Positions 26,523-36,085 are shown, counted from the first letter of the stretch. The stretch: DNA of 64,000 nucleotides from Thermosediminibacter oceani DSM 16646 (GCF_000144645.1 NC_014377.1:1674001-1738000); one strand, 5' to 3'. Made by a program: numbers and translations. The notes: a model not told the origin generated them from the letters alone.

Positions 26523-29024
26523 CTACCTCCCGCAGCACTTCTTGTACTTCTTTCCGCTGCCGCAGGGGCACGGATCGTTCCTACCTACTTTTGCGCCCTT
26601 TCTCACGGGCTGGGGCTTTTCACCATCCCCGTGGGAGTATGAAAGGTTGCGAGCCACTTCCCGCCTCTGAGGCGCGGTTTTCAGCTGCACCCTGAACAGA
26701 TACCTAAGCGTATCCTCCTGGATGCTCTTAATCATCTCCTGGAACATCTCGTAGCCTTCGATCTTGTACTCCACTAGCGGGTCCCTCTGTCCGTACGCCC
26801 TGAGGCCGATGCCTTCGCGGAGCTGATCCATGGCGTCGATGTGGTCCATCCACTTCTGGTCCACAACCTTGAGCATTATCACTTTCTCCAGTTCCCGCAT
26901 GGTTTCATCGCCGATTTCGGCTTCTTTCCGCTCATAAGCTTCCAGGGCCCTGTCCACCAGCAAGCGCCTGATTTCTTCCCTGGTCGTCTCCTCAGGATTT
27001 ATCGCGTTAAGGACATCCTTTATGGTGAATATATCCGCATAGTATTCGGCTAGGCCTTTTAGATCCCACTCTTCCGGGTGGATCTCCTTGGCGGCGTATA
27101 TGTCCAGCAGCCGGTTTACTACATCTTCAATCATCTGCTTTATGCTGTCTTTCAGGTTTTCCTGTTCCAGGACCTTGCGGCGCTGAGAATATATTACTTC
27201 CCGCTGGGTATTCATGACATCGTCGAATTCGAGCACGTGCTTCCTTATATCGAAGTTCCTTGCTTCAACCTTTTTCTGTGCGTTTTCTATGGCTCTCGTT
27301 ATTAGAGGATGTTCTATGGGTTGGTCATCCTCCAGGCCCAGGCGGTCCATCAACCCCTTGATGCTGTCGGAGCCGAAAAGCCTCATGAGGTCGTCTTCCA
27401 GTGAAACGTAAAACCTGGAAGAACCGGGATCACCCTGGCGGCCCGAACGGCCCCGGAGCTGATTGTCAATACGCCGAGATTCGTGCCTCTCGGTGCCGAT
27501 TACGTGCAGGCCCCCTAGCTCGGCTACACCTTCTCCCAGCACGATATCGGTGCCGCGTCCGGCCATGTTGGTGGCAATTGTTACCGCTCCCCTCTGGCCC
27601 GCCTTTGCTATTATCTCGGCCTCTTTCTCGTGGTACTTGGCGTTCAGCACCTGGTGCGGGATACCTCTCTTCTTCAGCATCTCGCTCAACATCTCTGACT
27701 TTTCTATCGATACGGTGCCTACCAGCACCGGCTGGCCCCTCCGGTAACAATCTTCGATTTCCCGCACCACCGCCTGGAATTTGGCCTTTTCGGTCTTATA
27801 TACTACATCCGGGTAATCCACCCTTATCATCGGTTTATTGGTGGGTATCACCACTACGTCCATACCGTAGATCTTCCTGAATTCCTCTTCTTCGGTGGCG
27901 GCGGTACCCGTCATTCCTGCCAGTTTCTTGTACATGCGGAAGTAATTCTGGAAGGTTATGGTAGCAAGAGTCTTGCTCTCGCGTTCAACCTTGACCCCTT
28001 CTTTAGCCTCGATGGCCTGGTGCAGGCCTTCGCTGTACCTGCGGCCGTACATTAGCCTTCCGGTGAACTCGTCGACTATTATAACCTGCCCGTCCTTCAC
28101 CACGTAGTCCCTGTCCCTTTTCATAAGGGCATGGGCTTTTAGGGCTTGGTGGAAATGGTGCAGGAGCTCCATGTTTTCCTCGTCGTAAAGGTTGCTGACC
28201 CCCAGGAATTCCTCGGCCTTTTTTATGCCCTTTTCGGTGGGAATCACACTGCGGGCCTTCTCGTCAACGACATAGTCCTCACCAGGTTTTAATCTGGGCA
28301 CAAAACGGGCAAACTTATAGTATATGTCCGTGGATTCCTCGGCCTGACCTGATATTATTAGAGGTGTACGAGCTTCATCTATGAGTATGCTGTCGACTTC
28401 GTCGATGATGGCGTAGTTTAGCTCCCTCTGGACCATGTGTTCCTTAAAAAGCACCATGTTATCCCTGAGATAGTCGAACCCGAACTCGTTGTTTGTACCG
28501 TAAGTTATATCGGCGTTGTACGCCCTCTTTCTCTCCTCGTAATCAAGCCCGTGGACTATCAAGCCCACCTCCAGCCCGAGGAATTTATAAATCGACCCCA
28601 TCCACTCGCTATCGCGCCGGGCAAGGTAGTCGTTCACGGTAACCACGTGCACTCCCCGCCCGGTCAGGGCGTTCAGGTAGGCCGGCATCGTGGCCACAAG
28701 GGTCTTCCCTTCGCCGGTTTTCATCTCGGCTATTCGCCCCTGGTGCAGCACTATGCCCCCCATCACCTGGACGTCAAAGGGCCTCATACCCAGGGTCCTC
28801 TTTGCCGCCTCCTTGACAACAGCGAAAGCCTCGGGCAAAAGGTCATCCAGGGTCTCGCCGGCGGCCAGCCTATTTTTAAACTCGTTGGTCTTCTCTCTAA
28901 GCTGGCTATCGGAAAGCACCTTTATTTTGGACTCCCAGTCGTTTACTTTTTCCACTATGGGGGTTAACTTTTTTATCTCTCTATCGTTGGAATCGCCGAA
29001 TATTTTTTTCAAGACCCCTAACAT
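26523..29024 (-). CDS. secA: Preprotein translocase ATPase SecA
   Basis: An 833-residue motor of the Sec pathway. M-K-T-G-E-G-K-T-L is Walker A (about residue 100), I-I-D-E-V-D-S-I-L is Walker B, and G-R-G-T-D-I and [11 protein letters not shown] lie in the second motor domain. The C-terminal zinc-binding SEC-C motif ([11 protein letters not shown], then K-C-C) is intact. GAGGTG lies 5 nt before the ATG. Confidence 0.97.
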   Translation of the reverse strand: MLGVLKKIFGDSNDREIKKLTPIVEKVNDWESKIKVLSDSQLREKTNEFKNRLAAGETLDDLLPEAFAVVKEAAKRTLGMRPFDVQVMGGIVLHQGRIAEMKTGEGKTLVATMPAYLNALTGRGVHVVTVNDYLARRDSEWMGSIYKFLGLEVGLIVHGLDYEERKRAYNADITYGTNNEFGFDYLRDNMVLFKEHMVQRELNYAIIDEVDSILIDEARTPLIISGQAEESTDIYYKFARFVPRLKPGEDYVVDEKARSVIPTEKGIKKAEEFLGVSNLYDEENMELLHHFHQALKAHALMKRDRDYVVKDGQVIIVDEFTGRLMYGRRYSEGLHQAIEAKEGVKVERESKTLATITFQNYFRMYKKLAGMTGTAATEEEEFRKIYGMDVVVIPTNKPMIRVDYPDVVYKTEKAKFQAVVREIEDCYRRGQPVLVGTVSIEKSEMLSEMLKKRGIPHQVLNAKYHEKEAEIIAKAGQRGAVTIATNMAGRGTDIVLGEGVAELGGLHVIGTERHESRRIDNQLRGRSGRQGDPGSSRFYVSLEDDLMRLFGSDSIKGLMDRLGLEDDQPIEHPLITRAIENAQKKVEARNFDIRKHVLEFDDVMNTQREVIYSQRRKVLEQENLKDSIKQMIEDVVNRLLDIYAAKEIHPEEWDLKGLAEYYADIFTIKDVLNAINPEETTREEIRRLLVDRALEAYERKEAEIGDETMRELEKVIMLKVVDQKWMDHIDAMDQLREGIGLRAYGQRDPLVEYKIEGYEMFQEMIKSIQEDTLRYLFRVQLKTAPQRREVARNLSYSHGDGEKPQPVRKGAKVGRNDPCPCGSGKKYKKCCGR

Positions 29025-29048
29025 ATTATCACCTCAAGAAATTTCCGA

Positions 29049-29084
29049 AAAAATTTATAAGGAACCTTTTTTGCAGGTTCCTTT
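29049..29084 (-). terminator. Terminator after the HD-GYP/DUF5317 genes
   Basis: AAGGAACC and GGTTCCTT form an 8-bp stem with a 9-nt loop. On the minus strand it is followed by ATAAATTTTTT. It lies just past the stop of the DUF5317 gene and before secA. Confidence 0.8.
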
Positions 29085-29088
29085 CTAT

Positions 29089-29667
29089 TCATCTTCCTTT
29101 AATTTTACCACTTGACGACATCTTTTTCAACATAGCCTCCTGAATCAGAATGAATACTCCCGCCGCCATCAACAGGTCACCAATACTGAATACCCGGGGG
29201 TTCGGATACGGCCTGGGCAGAGGTATGATATCCCCGAGAATCGCCAATCTGGTTGAGGGAGTAAGGGCAGTATGGTATAGGTAATCCGGGTTGAATAGAT
29301 CGGCCTTGTAGTCCTGAAGCCCTGCCGCGTCGACAGCCCAGAGAGATACTGGCATTTTGCCGCCGTTGGCAACTATGACCAAAAAGTTCAGAAATACTCC
29401 AATCGCAACGGGCCTCAGCGGCTTTATATGCCAGTTTGAAAATAGGCCGCATAACAGCAGCGTATAGGAAATTATTGAAATTGCTATTATGTGATTTGAG
29501 GCAAATTCTTTGAGCGAACCTTTTAAAAACAACGGCATGTATCGGATAATAAACGAGGCAAATATGATCTCCAGCCTTCTTAATGGGATTTCGGAAAGTC
29601 CCTTTAAATTTCCCTTTCTTAAAAACCCTATTATAAATGAAATTATCATAAAATCAATCAAAAGCAT
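29089..29667 (-). CDS. DUF5317 family membrane protein
   Basis: A 192-residue protein with about five hydrophobic segments. N-G-G-K-M-P-V and T-R-L-A-I-L-G-D-I-I-P-L-P-R-P-Y-P are what I associate with DUF5317. Function is unknown. It overlaps the 3' end of the HD-GYP gene by 14 nt, so the two are translationally coupled. The RBS before the ATG is weak, consistent with coupling. Confidence 0.8.
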   Translation of the reverse strand: MLLIDFMIISFIIGFLRKGNLKGLSEIPLRRLEIIFASFIIRYMPLFLKGSLKEFASNHIIAISIISYTLLLCGLFSNWHIKPLRPVAIGVFLNFLVIVANGGKMPVSLWAVDAAGLQDYKADLFNPDYLYHTALTPSTRLAILGDIIPLPRPYPNPRVFSIGDLLMAAGVFILIQEAMLKKMSSSGKIKGR

Positions 29668-30913
29668 TTTCCCGGATTTTCTCCCTTTCCAAGACTTTTT
29701 TTAACGCCTTTATAACAGCAGGCCGGAACTGTACTCCGGAGTTTCTTTCCAGTTCAGCCAGTGCATCCTTAGGATTCCACGCTTTACGGTAAGGCCTGTC
29801 CGTCGTCAGGGCGTCGAACACATCGGCTACGGCTATTATTTGCGCCCCCAGCGGAATTTCCTTACCCTTCAGCCCCATCGGATAACCGCTTCCATCCATC
29901 CTCTCGTGATGGTACATAATAAAAGAAGAAGCTTGAGCCAAAAAGTCAACGTTTTTTACGATACTAGCCCCCAATGCGGGATGGGTTTTTATTTTGGAGA
30001 ACTCGTCTTCGGAGAGTTTACACGGTTTATTCAAAATTTCCTCTGGAATCCCTATTTTACCGATGTCATGGAGTAATGCCGCATACTGTAAATGGCTGAT
30101 GAAATCGTTGTCCATTCTTAATTCTTCCGCTATGGCCACCGCAAGTTTTGCTACTCTTTCGGAATGGCCTCTGGTATAAGGGTCCTTGGCTTCTATAGCT
30201 GTGGCCAAAGCCTGAATTGTTTCCAAATATACTTTTTTCATGTCCATGTAGAGTTTGAAAGAATGGCGTGCAACTAGGAGGGGGATAAGAAATAAAAGTA
30301 ATCCTAATGCTCCATTGTTAATGTATATAATGGCTAGTAAAATGCCTAAGGGCGCAAGAGCTGCGTAGTTTGGCAAAGCCCATTTAAAAGTAGTCGAAAA
30401 AATATATTTAATCGATTTTTTGTATATTATTGTCAATGCTGTGGTGACTAAGCCAACATTTAATAAAAAGTACGTAATAATTAAAGCAATAAAACTGCTT
30501 AAATTTTCCTGAAGATTAATATTACCGGGAACACCGCCTAGTTTTTCATAGATATAGCCAGAACCAGCCACCATTATTATGTATATCCCAATATTAGTTA
30601 TTTTTTTTAGAAAGGCATAATTAGGTACTCTATGCCTTATTTCACAAAGAAGCTCTGAAAAAAAAGCAACCCAAATGCTCGCCTTATACCCTAATACTAA
30701 TATAGAACCGATGAAAACTGCGAAACCTACCGTAACTTCAGCATCATTTACCAGTTTAACCGGTAATATTTCTGCTAAGAAAGCAAGGCCGACAAAAATA
30801 ACAAAAGTCTTTGTATCAATATGTAATAATGAATTTAAAGAATGTAACAAAAAAAATCCCGCAATAGCCATCAATAATATAAAAAATAAATTTTGTTTAC
30901 TGTTTTTAATCAT
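29654..30913 (-). CDS. Membrane-bound HD-GYP domain phosphodiesterase
   Basis: A 419-residue protein. Six or more TM helices (about 8-215) form a probable sensory domain, followed by a full HD-GYP domain (about 230-410). H-S-E-R-V, H-D-I-G-K-I-G-I-P, H-P-A-L-G, H-H-E-R-M-D-G-S-G-Y-P and D-A-L-T-T-D-R-P-Y-R hold the metal ligands and the GYP loop, so it should be active on cyclic di-GMP or a related dinucleotide. The DNA is more AT-rich than its neighbours. It is the middle gene of a set: 28-aa peptide, HD-GYP, DUF5317. Confidence 0.92.
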   Translation of the reverse strand: MIKNSKQNLFFILLMAIAGFFLLHSLNSLLHIDTKTFVIFVGLAFLAEILPVKLVNDAEVTVGFAVFIGSILVLGYKASIWVAFFSELLCEIRHRVPNYAFLKKITNIGIYIIMVAGSGYIYEKLGGVPGNINLQENLSSFIALIITYFLLNVGLVTTALTIIYKKSIKYIFSTTFKWALPNYAALAPLGILLAIIYINNGALGLLLFLIPLLVARHSFKLYMDMKKVYLETIQALATAIEAKDPYTRGHSERVAKLAVAIAEELRMDNDFISHLQYAALLHDIGKIGIPEEILNKPCKLSEDEFSKIKTHPALGASIVKNVDFLAQASSFIMYHHERMDGSGYPMGLKGKEIPLGAQIIAVADVFDALTTDRPYRKAWNPKDALAELERNSGVQFRPAVIKALKKVLEREKIRENAFD

Positions 30914-30999
30914 GTTTTTGTCACCTGATAAAAATGTTAATCAAAATATTAACTAACTCAAATTTAAATAAAATGAAGGGCCGACTGAAATAAATTATA

Positions 31000-31086
31000 T
31001 TAACCTAACTTAAAATTAGCACCGCCGGCAAGGACAAGAGCCATCAATGCCAGCAATATCTTAACCAGAGTAGCATTGAATTTCAT
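31000..31086 (-). CDS. 28-residue hydrophobic peptide
   Basis: Below usual ORF cut-offs. The ATG at 31086 follows GGGAGGAGG, the strongest RBS in this stretch. It reads M-K-F-N-A-T-L-V-K, then a hydrophobic core (I-L-L-A-L-M-A-L-V-L-A), G-G-A-N-F-K-L-G and TAA. It looks like a single membrane helix or a bare signal peptide with a short tail. It lacks the Cys of cyclic autoinducer peptides. It precedes the membrane HD-GYP gene by about 85 bp and may be its partner or signal (inference). Confidence 0.6.
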   Translation of the reverse strand: MKFNATLVKILLALMALVLAGGANFKLG

Positions 31087-31173
31087 TTTTTACAGCCTCC
31101 TCCCTGTCTACGGTGCTCTGCTCCGCCGCTATTAGAGCAGGCCAAAAAAACCGCTTCGCTTCTGTCGGCCCTT

Positions 31174-31839
31174 TTAAACATTTTCAATCATTTTTTCTTT
31201 TATCAGAAAATTTATCCGGCGGTTTATGGCATTTAGCACCGCCAGGACAATACTCTCTGCTTTATCCTGACGGAAGAGAGCGGTTCCCAGAAAGGTCTCC
31301 TCATTCCCGTCCACAAGTATGGATATAAGTACGGCGATCGCCTCCTTATCACCGATTCTAAAGATATTAATATCTTCGAGGGTAATTATAAAATTACTGT
31401 TCAAGTACTGCTGAACGGCATCGATGGCGGCAAGGGCGACGAGCCTTAAAAATTGCTTAGAAGACCCGGCACCTGTGGTTCTGCCTTCGTATACACTGCC
31501 ATCGGAGCCCTTCAAGGTTATCGTAATCTCGTAGCTGTAATTGGTTTTTTTCACATCTATACCATCTAACTTCAAACGGGATTCCGTTACAAGCTCTTCT
31601 TTGTTAAGCTGAGCCACACTTATTTTCTTATGATCTATTTCAGAACCGAAGGTCGCAATGAGTGCCGTCTCGATGTCTCTCACTATCTGTTTGGGATTCC
31701 TGTCGGAATTGGCCAGAACGTGGATCTCGGAAATATTTCCGTCAGGACTCGTTATGATTTTTGCAGAGACTATATCTTTGATCCTTTTTATGACTTCTTC
31801 ATAATGCCTGATAATCTCATCTCTGTTCAGGTTTTCCAA
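31174..31839 (-). CDS. Conserved-looking cytoplasmic protein of unknown function
   Basis: A 221-residue protein with no signal peptide or TM segment. The N-terminal part carries I-H-V-L-A-N-S-D-R-N-P-K-Q-I-V-R-D-I-E, a pattern I associate with uncharacterised Firmicutes proteins. The rest looks like a duplicated alpha/beta domain (about 95-215). The start is a TTG with GGAGGG 7 nt upstream. It precedes the 28-aa peptide by about 90 bp on the same strand. No function can be assigned. Confidence 0.75.
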   Translation of the reverse strand: MENLNRDEIIRHYEEVIKRIKDIVSAKIITSPDGNISEIHVLANSDRNPKQIVRDIETALIATFGSEIDHKKISVAQLNKEELVTESRLKLDGIDVKKTNYSYEITITLKGSDGSVYEGRTTGAGSSKQFLRLVALAAIDAVQQYLNSNFIITLEDINIFRIGDKEAIAVLISILVDGNEETFLGTALFRQDKAESIVLAVLNAINRRINFLIKEKMIENV

Positions 31840-32011
31840 CTACGATCCCTCCGTCACATCCCATATATAAAATTCGACCATAATTTTCTAATTCCTTCTG
31901 AGATAGATAAATTTTATAAAAAAATAGCCTCAAGGGGCTTGTTTGAATTAAATATTCCCGGCTCTAGAATTTCCGGCACTGACCGAAACTTATAAATTTT
32001 TATTGGAACCG

Positions 32012-32039
32012 TTAACAGATCTTACTCATATCTTATAAT
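32012..32039 (+). promoter_or_regulatory. Sigma-A promoter of the feo genes
   Basis: TTAACA, 16 bp, TATAAT, ending 44 bp upstream of feoA. No convincing Fur box is visible. The 31840-32011 stretch is AT-rich leader and promoter space for the divergent minus-strand gene and shows nothing else I can support. Confidence 0.65.
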
Positions 32040-32083
32040 TAAGAACACCCCGCTTTTTGTAAAAACAATAAAGGGGGCTCTGG

Positions 32084-32323
32084 ATGGAGAAACATGTAAT
32101 CACTCTTGATAAACTCCCGATCGGTAAAACAGGCAGGGTGGCGGCGCTTCTCAGCAAGGGGCTTTTCCGCCGCAGGCTCCTTGACCTGGGATTTGTCCCC
32201 GGAACGCCCATAACTGCTTATTTTACCAGCTTCACCGGTGACCCGACAGCCTACCGGATTCGGGGTACCGTCATTGCTCTGCGAAAAGAAGACGCGTCAA
32301 AAATACTGGTGATTCCCGAATGA
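32084..32323 (+). CDS. feoA: Ferrous iron transport protein FeoA
   Basis: A 79-residue SH3-like protein. L-D-K-L-P-I-G-K-T-G-R-V, R-R-R-L-L-D-L-G-F-V-P-G-T-P and a final A-L-R-K-E-D-A-S-K-I are family features. It is required with FeoB for Fe(II) uptake. GGGGG lies before the ATG. It precedes the FeoB G-domain gene by 19 nt. Confidence 0.93.
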   Translation: MEKHVITLDKLPIGKTGRVAALLSKGLFRRRLLDLGFVPGTPITAYFTSFTGDPTAYRIRGTVIALRKEDASKILVIPE

Positions 32324-32342
32324 AGTTCATAAGGTGATAAGT

Positions 32343-33116
32343 ATGGATTTTTTGTTGGAAGATAGTTTCCCTAGGCCTCTTGTAGCACTAGCCGGAAACC
32401 CCAACACCGGCAAGAGCACTATTTTCAACGCACTGACCGGGATGAAGCAACATACAGGGAACTGGCCGGGCAAAACCGTGAGTCTTGCTCGGGGAACGTT
32501 TTACCATAAGAATGTGAGATTTAACATCGTCGACCTGCCGGGTACCTATTCTCTTCTCGCAAATTCGCTTGAAGAACAGGTAGCCCGCAATTTTATTCTG
32601 TTCAACAGGCCCGACGTCATGCTGGTAGTAACCGACGCCACCTGCCTCGAGAGAAACCTGAACCTGGTGCTGCAGATAATGGAAATTACCGACAGGATTA
32701 TAGTCTGCGTGAATTTGATAGATGAGGCTACTAAGAAAGGAATATATGTGGACAGCGACGTTCTCTCGGAGGAACTGGGAGTCCCCGTGGTTGCCACAGC
32801 TGCGCGCAGAGGTATAGGGTTATATGAGCTAAAAGAAATGATTTTGAAGGTGTATTCCGGAGAAATCAAACCATCGCCGCGGAAAGTAAATTACGGCGAA
32901 GAACTGGAGAAAGCCATCGGGGAACTAGTACCCCGCCTGGAAAAAACCTTTTCCGACGGTATAAATCCCCGCTGGTTAGCCCTGAATATTATCTCGGGCG
33001 ACTATTCGATCGAAGACATCAAAAAACTCATCAAAGTCCGGGATAAAAACCGGGGGGGAAACGCGTATGGATACTCGTATTTTTCAACGGTCCCAAGAAA
33101 CCGGGAACTCAGATGA
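32343..33116 (+). CDS. feoB: FeoB, N-terminal GTPase half
   Basis: A 257-residue protein: the NFeoB G domain (about 12-175) plus the helical GDI-like domain (about 180-240). G1 G-N-P-N-T-G-K-S-T, G2 N-W-P-G-K-T, G3 D-L-P-G-T-Y and G4 N-L-I-D are intact. AAGGTG lies 6 nt before the ATG at 32343. The frame ends at 33116, about 50 nt inside the next gene, which carries the membrane part. The frames diverge at a run of seven G (33052-33058); removing one G would join them into a normal FeoB of about 710 residues. Confidence 0.9.
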   Translation: MDFLLEDSFPRPLVALAGNPNTGKSTIFNALTGMKQHTGNWPGKTVSLARGTFYHKNVRFNIVDLPGTYSLLANSLEEQVARNFILFNRPDVMLVVTDATCLERNLNLVLQIMEITDRIIVCVNLIDEATKKGIYVDSDVLSEELGVPVVATAARRGIGLYELKEMILKVYSGEIKPSPRKVNYGEELEKAIGELVPRLEKTFSDGINPRWLALNIISGDYSIEDIKKLIKVRDKNRGGNAYGYSYFSTVPRNRELR

Positions 33117-34461
33117 CATTTCACATGTAACGACAGACGTGAAAGACCTGATCGTGGAAAAAATTTATGAGAAGGCTGAAAGCATCAGCCGGAAGGCTGT
33201 AAGATACGAAGGTTTTAGGGAAAGCTTAGATAAAAAGATAGACTTGCTGCTCACTTCAAAAGTTACAGGTATTCTTTTTATGCTCCTTCTTTTGGGCGTT
33301 ATATTCTGGCTAACCTTGGTGGGAGCCAATTACCCTTCAAGGATCCTCGCGAAAATTCTTTTTGGAATCCAGGGTTTTCTTGAAAGCTTTCTTGTTTCGA
33401 TCGGAGCCCCTGAGTGGGTCAACGGGTTTTTAATCACCGGAATGTACAAGACCATGGCGTGGGTGGTATCGGTAATGCTGCCTCCGATGGCGATATTCTT
33501 TCCACTATTCACCTTCCTGGAAGACCTGGGCTATCTGCCCCGGGTGGCTTTCAATCTGGACTATTTTTTTAAAAGATCTGGTACCCATGGAAAACAGGCC
33601 CTTACCATGAGCATGGGCTTCGGGTGTAATGCCGCCGGCGTTGTATCCTGCCGGATAATAGACTCACCGCGGGAACGCATCATAGCCATCCTTACCAACA
33701 ATTTTGTGCCCTGTAACGGCCGCTTCCCGACTTTGATGCTGCTCGCGTCGCTTTTTATAGGAGGGCTTGCACCCGATCTGGGGTGGCTGCTGGCTCCCAT
33801 TGCCGTATCCGGATTAGTCGTTTTCGGCGTATTTACAACGCTGGTAGTGTCAAAACTGCTTGCCTCCACCCTGCTCAAGGGGCTACCCTCATCCTTTATA
33901 CTGGAACTTCCGCCATACCGCCCTCCCCATATCGGCGGTATAATAATACGCTCCATATACGAGCGCACCCTTTTCGTTCTGGGGCGGGCTGTGGCCGTGG
34001 CAGCTCCCGCCGGCGGCATTATATGGCTTCTGGCCAATATAAAATTAGGAAATCAGAGCCTGCTGGCCCAGGCAGCAGCCTTTTTAGACCCGCTCGGTCG
34101 GCTGGTGGGCCTGGACGGATACATTCTCATGGCTTTTATCGCAGGCCTGCCCGCCAACGAGATAGTTTTACCCATACTGCTCATGGGGTATCTCGCCCAG
34201 GGATCCATGATTTCCCCCGACAACTTCGCAGGCCTCAAGGACCTGCTTATAAGCAACGGCTGGACCATCCTTACCGCCATCAACACTATGCTCTTTTCCC
34301 TGCTCCATTTTCCCTGCGCCACCACGCTGTGGACCATAAGATGCGAAACAGGAAAAGCCAGATGGGCGATTTTCGCAGCGGTGCTTACGACCACCGTCGC
34401 ACTGCTGGTGTGTTTTATAATCGCATCGTTATACAGGCTGGTAGTGTGGGCTATATTATAA
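33067..34461 (+). CDS. feoB: FeoB, C-terminal membrane (gate-domain) half
   Basis: A 464-residue protein. A short N-terminal linker (about 1-55) is followed by roughly nine TM helices with two gate/nucleoside-recognition domains. M-G-F-G-C-N-A-A-G-V and N-F-V-P-C-N-G-R-F-P-T-L hold the conserved cysteines of the iron path, in the variant form found in some Clostridia. The ATG at 33067 lies 8 nt after the G7 run, which can serve as its RBS, so translation may be coupled to the GTPase half. Whether this is a true two-gene FeoB, a slippage site or a base-call error is open. Confidence 0.88.
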   Translation: MDTRIFQRSQETGNSDDISHVTTDVKDLIVEKIYEKAESISRKAVRYEGFRESLDKKIDLLLTSKVTGILFMLLLLGVIFWLTLVGANYPSRILAKILFGIQGFLESFLVSIGAPEWVNGFLITGMYKTMAWVVSVMLPPMAIFFPLFTFLEDLGYLPRVAFNLDYFFKRSGTHGKQALTMSMGFGCNAAGVVSCRIIDSPRERIIAILTNNFVPCNGRFPTLMLLASLFIGGLAPDLGWLLAPIAVSGLVVFGVFTTLVVSKLLASTLLKGLPSSFILELPPYRPPHIGGIIIRSIYERTLFVLGRAVAVAAPAGGIIWLLANIKLGNQSLLAQAAAFLDPLGRLVGLDGYILMAFIAGLPANEIVLPILLMGYLAQGSMISPDNFAGLKDLLISNGWTILTAINTMLFSLLHFPCATTLWTIRCETGKARWAIFAAVLTTTVALLVCFIIASLYRLVVWAIL

Positions 34462-34473
34462 AGCCATAACGAA

Positions 34474-34502
34474 AAAGCGGTTCCCTTTATAAGAACCGCT
34501 TT
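34474..34502 (+). repeat. Left copy of 29-bp direct repeat; terminator hairpin of feoB
   Basis: AAAGCGGTTC, a T/A-rich loop, GAACCGCTTT: a 10-bp stem hairpin that can terminate from either side. The identical 29 bp recur at 36098-36126, directly flanking the insertion element. It looks like a target-site duplication covering the entire terminator between the convergent feoB and dehydratase-like genes. Confidence 0.9.
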
Positions 34503-34504
34503 CA

Positions 34505-34540
34505 GACTGTCGACAAAGTAACTGTCGACAGTCTTTTTTT
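34505..34540 (+). terminator. Terminator inside the left IS end
   Basis: GACTGTCGAC and GTCGACAGTC form a perfect 10-bp stem with a 9-nt loop, then TTTTTTT on the plus strand. It would stop transcripts entering the element from feoB. The stem overlaps the terminal inverted repeat. Confidence 0.85.
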
Positions 34541-34614
34541 GCAAAAGCTAGTACAGAAATCATCAGCTTTTTAGTAAAATTAAAGAAGATACAAAAATAT
34601 TGTGGGGCGATGAA

Positions 34615-36075
34615 ATGTTAACGAAGAAAAATCGAGAAATAATAGAGCAGGTAGAATTAGTAAGCATCGATAGCTTAGTACCTCAAGACCATCTCCTTAG
34701 GGCAGTAGAAGAAAGCATCGATTTTAATTTCATTTATGATGAAGTAAAAGACCTATATAGCGAAAATACAGGAAGACCTAGTATTGACCCGGTAGTGTTA
34801 ATTAAGCTACTCATGCTCCAAGTATTGTATGGAATCCGCTCCATGCGCCAAACCATCAGAGAAGTAGAAGTCAATGTAGCTTACCGTTGGTTTTTAGGCT
34901 ATGGATTACAAGAAAAAATACCTCACTTTTCAACTTTTGGAAAAAACTATGAACGGCGGTTTAAGGAAAGTGATCTATTTGAAAAGATATTCGAGCGGGT
35001 GTTGATGGAAGCAATAGAATGCGGGTTTGTTAAAACAGATGCAGTATTTATCGATGCTACTCACATAAAAGCCAGTGCCAATAAGAATAAATATATCGAG
35101 AAAGTCGCTAAGCAACGGACTCAAAAATATAAGGAAGAACTTTTAAAAGAAATCAACGCCGAACGGGAAGCAAACGGTAAAAAGCCCTTTGAAGAAGAAG
35201 ATGATGATGACGATAACAACAAAGGAGAAAATAGCTCTAAAAAAGTCAGGGTAAGCACCACAGATCCTGAAAGTGGGATGTTTCAAAAAGGGGAAAAAGA
35301 GCGCTGCTTTGCCTACACAGCTTCTGTAGCCTGTGACCGGAACAACTTTGTCCTTGGTGTCAAAATAGCACCTGGAAATGTTCATGACAGCCAGGTATTC
35401 TCCGATTTATTTCAAGAAGTAAACGATAAATTTTCTAAAATAGAGGCGGTAGTGGTTGATGCAGGCTACAAAACCCCCGGGATATGCAGAGAAATCATTG
35501 AGGCAGGAGCGCTTCCCGTTATGCCCTACAAGAGGCCGATGACCAAAGATGGCTACTTTAAAAAACGCGAATACGTCTATGACGAATATTATGATTGTTA
35601 CATATGCCCCAACAACCAAATATTAGAATACAGCACCACCAACCGGGCGGGATACCGGGAATATAGGAGCAACCCCCAAATATGCTGTAAATGTCCCATG
35701 CGCCTACAGTGCACCAAAAGTAAAAATTACACAAAAATCATAACTCGGCATATATGGGAGCATTACATAGAAATAGCGGAAGATATAAGACACACCCAAT
35801 GGGGTAAAGAACTATACAAAATGCGCGGCCAGACCATCGAGCGGGTATTTGCCGATGCGAAGGAAAAGCATGGCATGCGCTATACAAATCTACGAGGCTT
35901 GAGGAAAGTTGGACATTACCTCACGCTTCTTTTCGCATGCATGAATTTAAAAAAGCTGGCTTTATGGAAGAAAAGACGGGGAACGTTTCCGCCAACAGTC
36001 CCCGCTTTACATTCGTTTTTCTTAAAAATTTTCTTCGCCTTCAACAAAAAGCCGCTTTTAGGTTATGCATCCTAA
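34615..36075 (+). CDS. IS1182 family transposase
   Basis: A 486-residue DDE transposase. The N-terminal DUF772 domain (about 20-110) has H-L-L-R-A-V-E and G-Y-G-L-Q-E-K-I-P-H-F-S-T-F. The catalytic residues probably lie in F-I-D-A-T-H-I-K-A, V-V-D-A-G-Y-K-T-P and T-I-E-R-V-F-A-D-A-K-E-K-H-G. An acidic stretch (E-E-E-D-D-D-D-D-N-N) near residue 195 links the domains. C-x2-C and Cys residues near 360-380 form a zinc-like cluster. The ATG at 34615 has GGGGCG 5 nt upstream. The stop lies within the right-end hairpin. Confidence 0.93.
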   Translation: MLTKKNREIIEQVELVSIDSLVPQDHLLRAVEESIDFNFIYDEVKDLYSENTGRPSIDPVVLIKLLMLQVLYGIRSMRQTIREVEVNVAYRWFLGYGLQEKIPHFSTFGKNYERRFKESDLFEKIFERVLMEAIECGFVKTDAVFIDATHIKASANKNKYIEKVAKQRTQKYKEELLKEINAEREANGKKPFEEEDDDDDNNKGENSSKKVRVSTTDPESGMFQKGEKERCFAYTASVACDRNNFVLGVKIAPGNVHDSQVFSDLFQEVNDKFSKIEAVVVDAGYKTPGICREIIEAGALPVMPYKRPMTKDGYFKKREYVYDEYYDCYICPNNQILEYSTTNRAGYREYRSNPQICCKCPMRLQCTKSKNYTKIITRHIWEHYIEIAEDIRHTQWGKELYKMRGQTIERVFADAKEKHGMRYTNLRGLRKVGHYLTLLFACMNLKKLALWKKRRGTFPPTVPALHSFFLKIFFAFNKKPLLGYAS

Positions 36076-36085
36076 AAGCGGCTTT
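36043..36085 (-). terminator. Terminator inside the right IS end
   Basis: AAAGCCGCTTTTAGG and CCTAAAAGCGGCTTT form a perfect 15-bp stem with an 8-nt loop. Followed on the minus strand by TTTTTG, it would stop minus-strand transcripts entering from the dehydratase-like gene. The transposase stop codon is within the stem. Confidence 0.8.

Noticed and set aside
33783-34469. 228-codon plus-strand ORF within the FeoB membrane half
   Set aside because: Second frame of the FeoB gene; Arg/Pro/His-rich nonsense composition.
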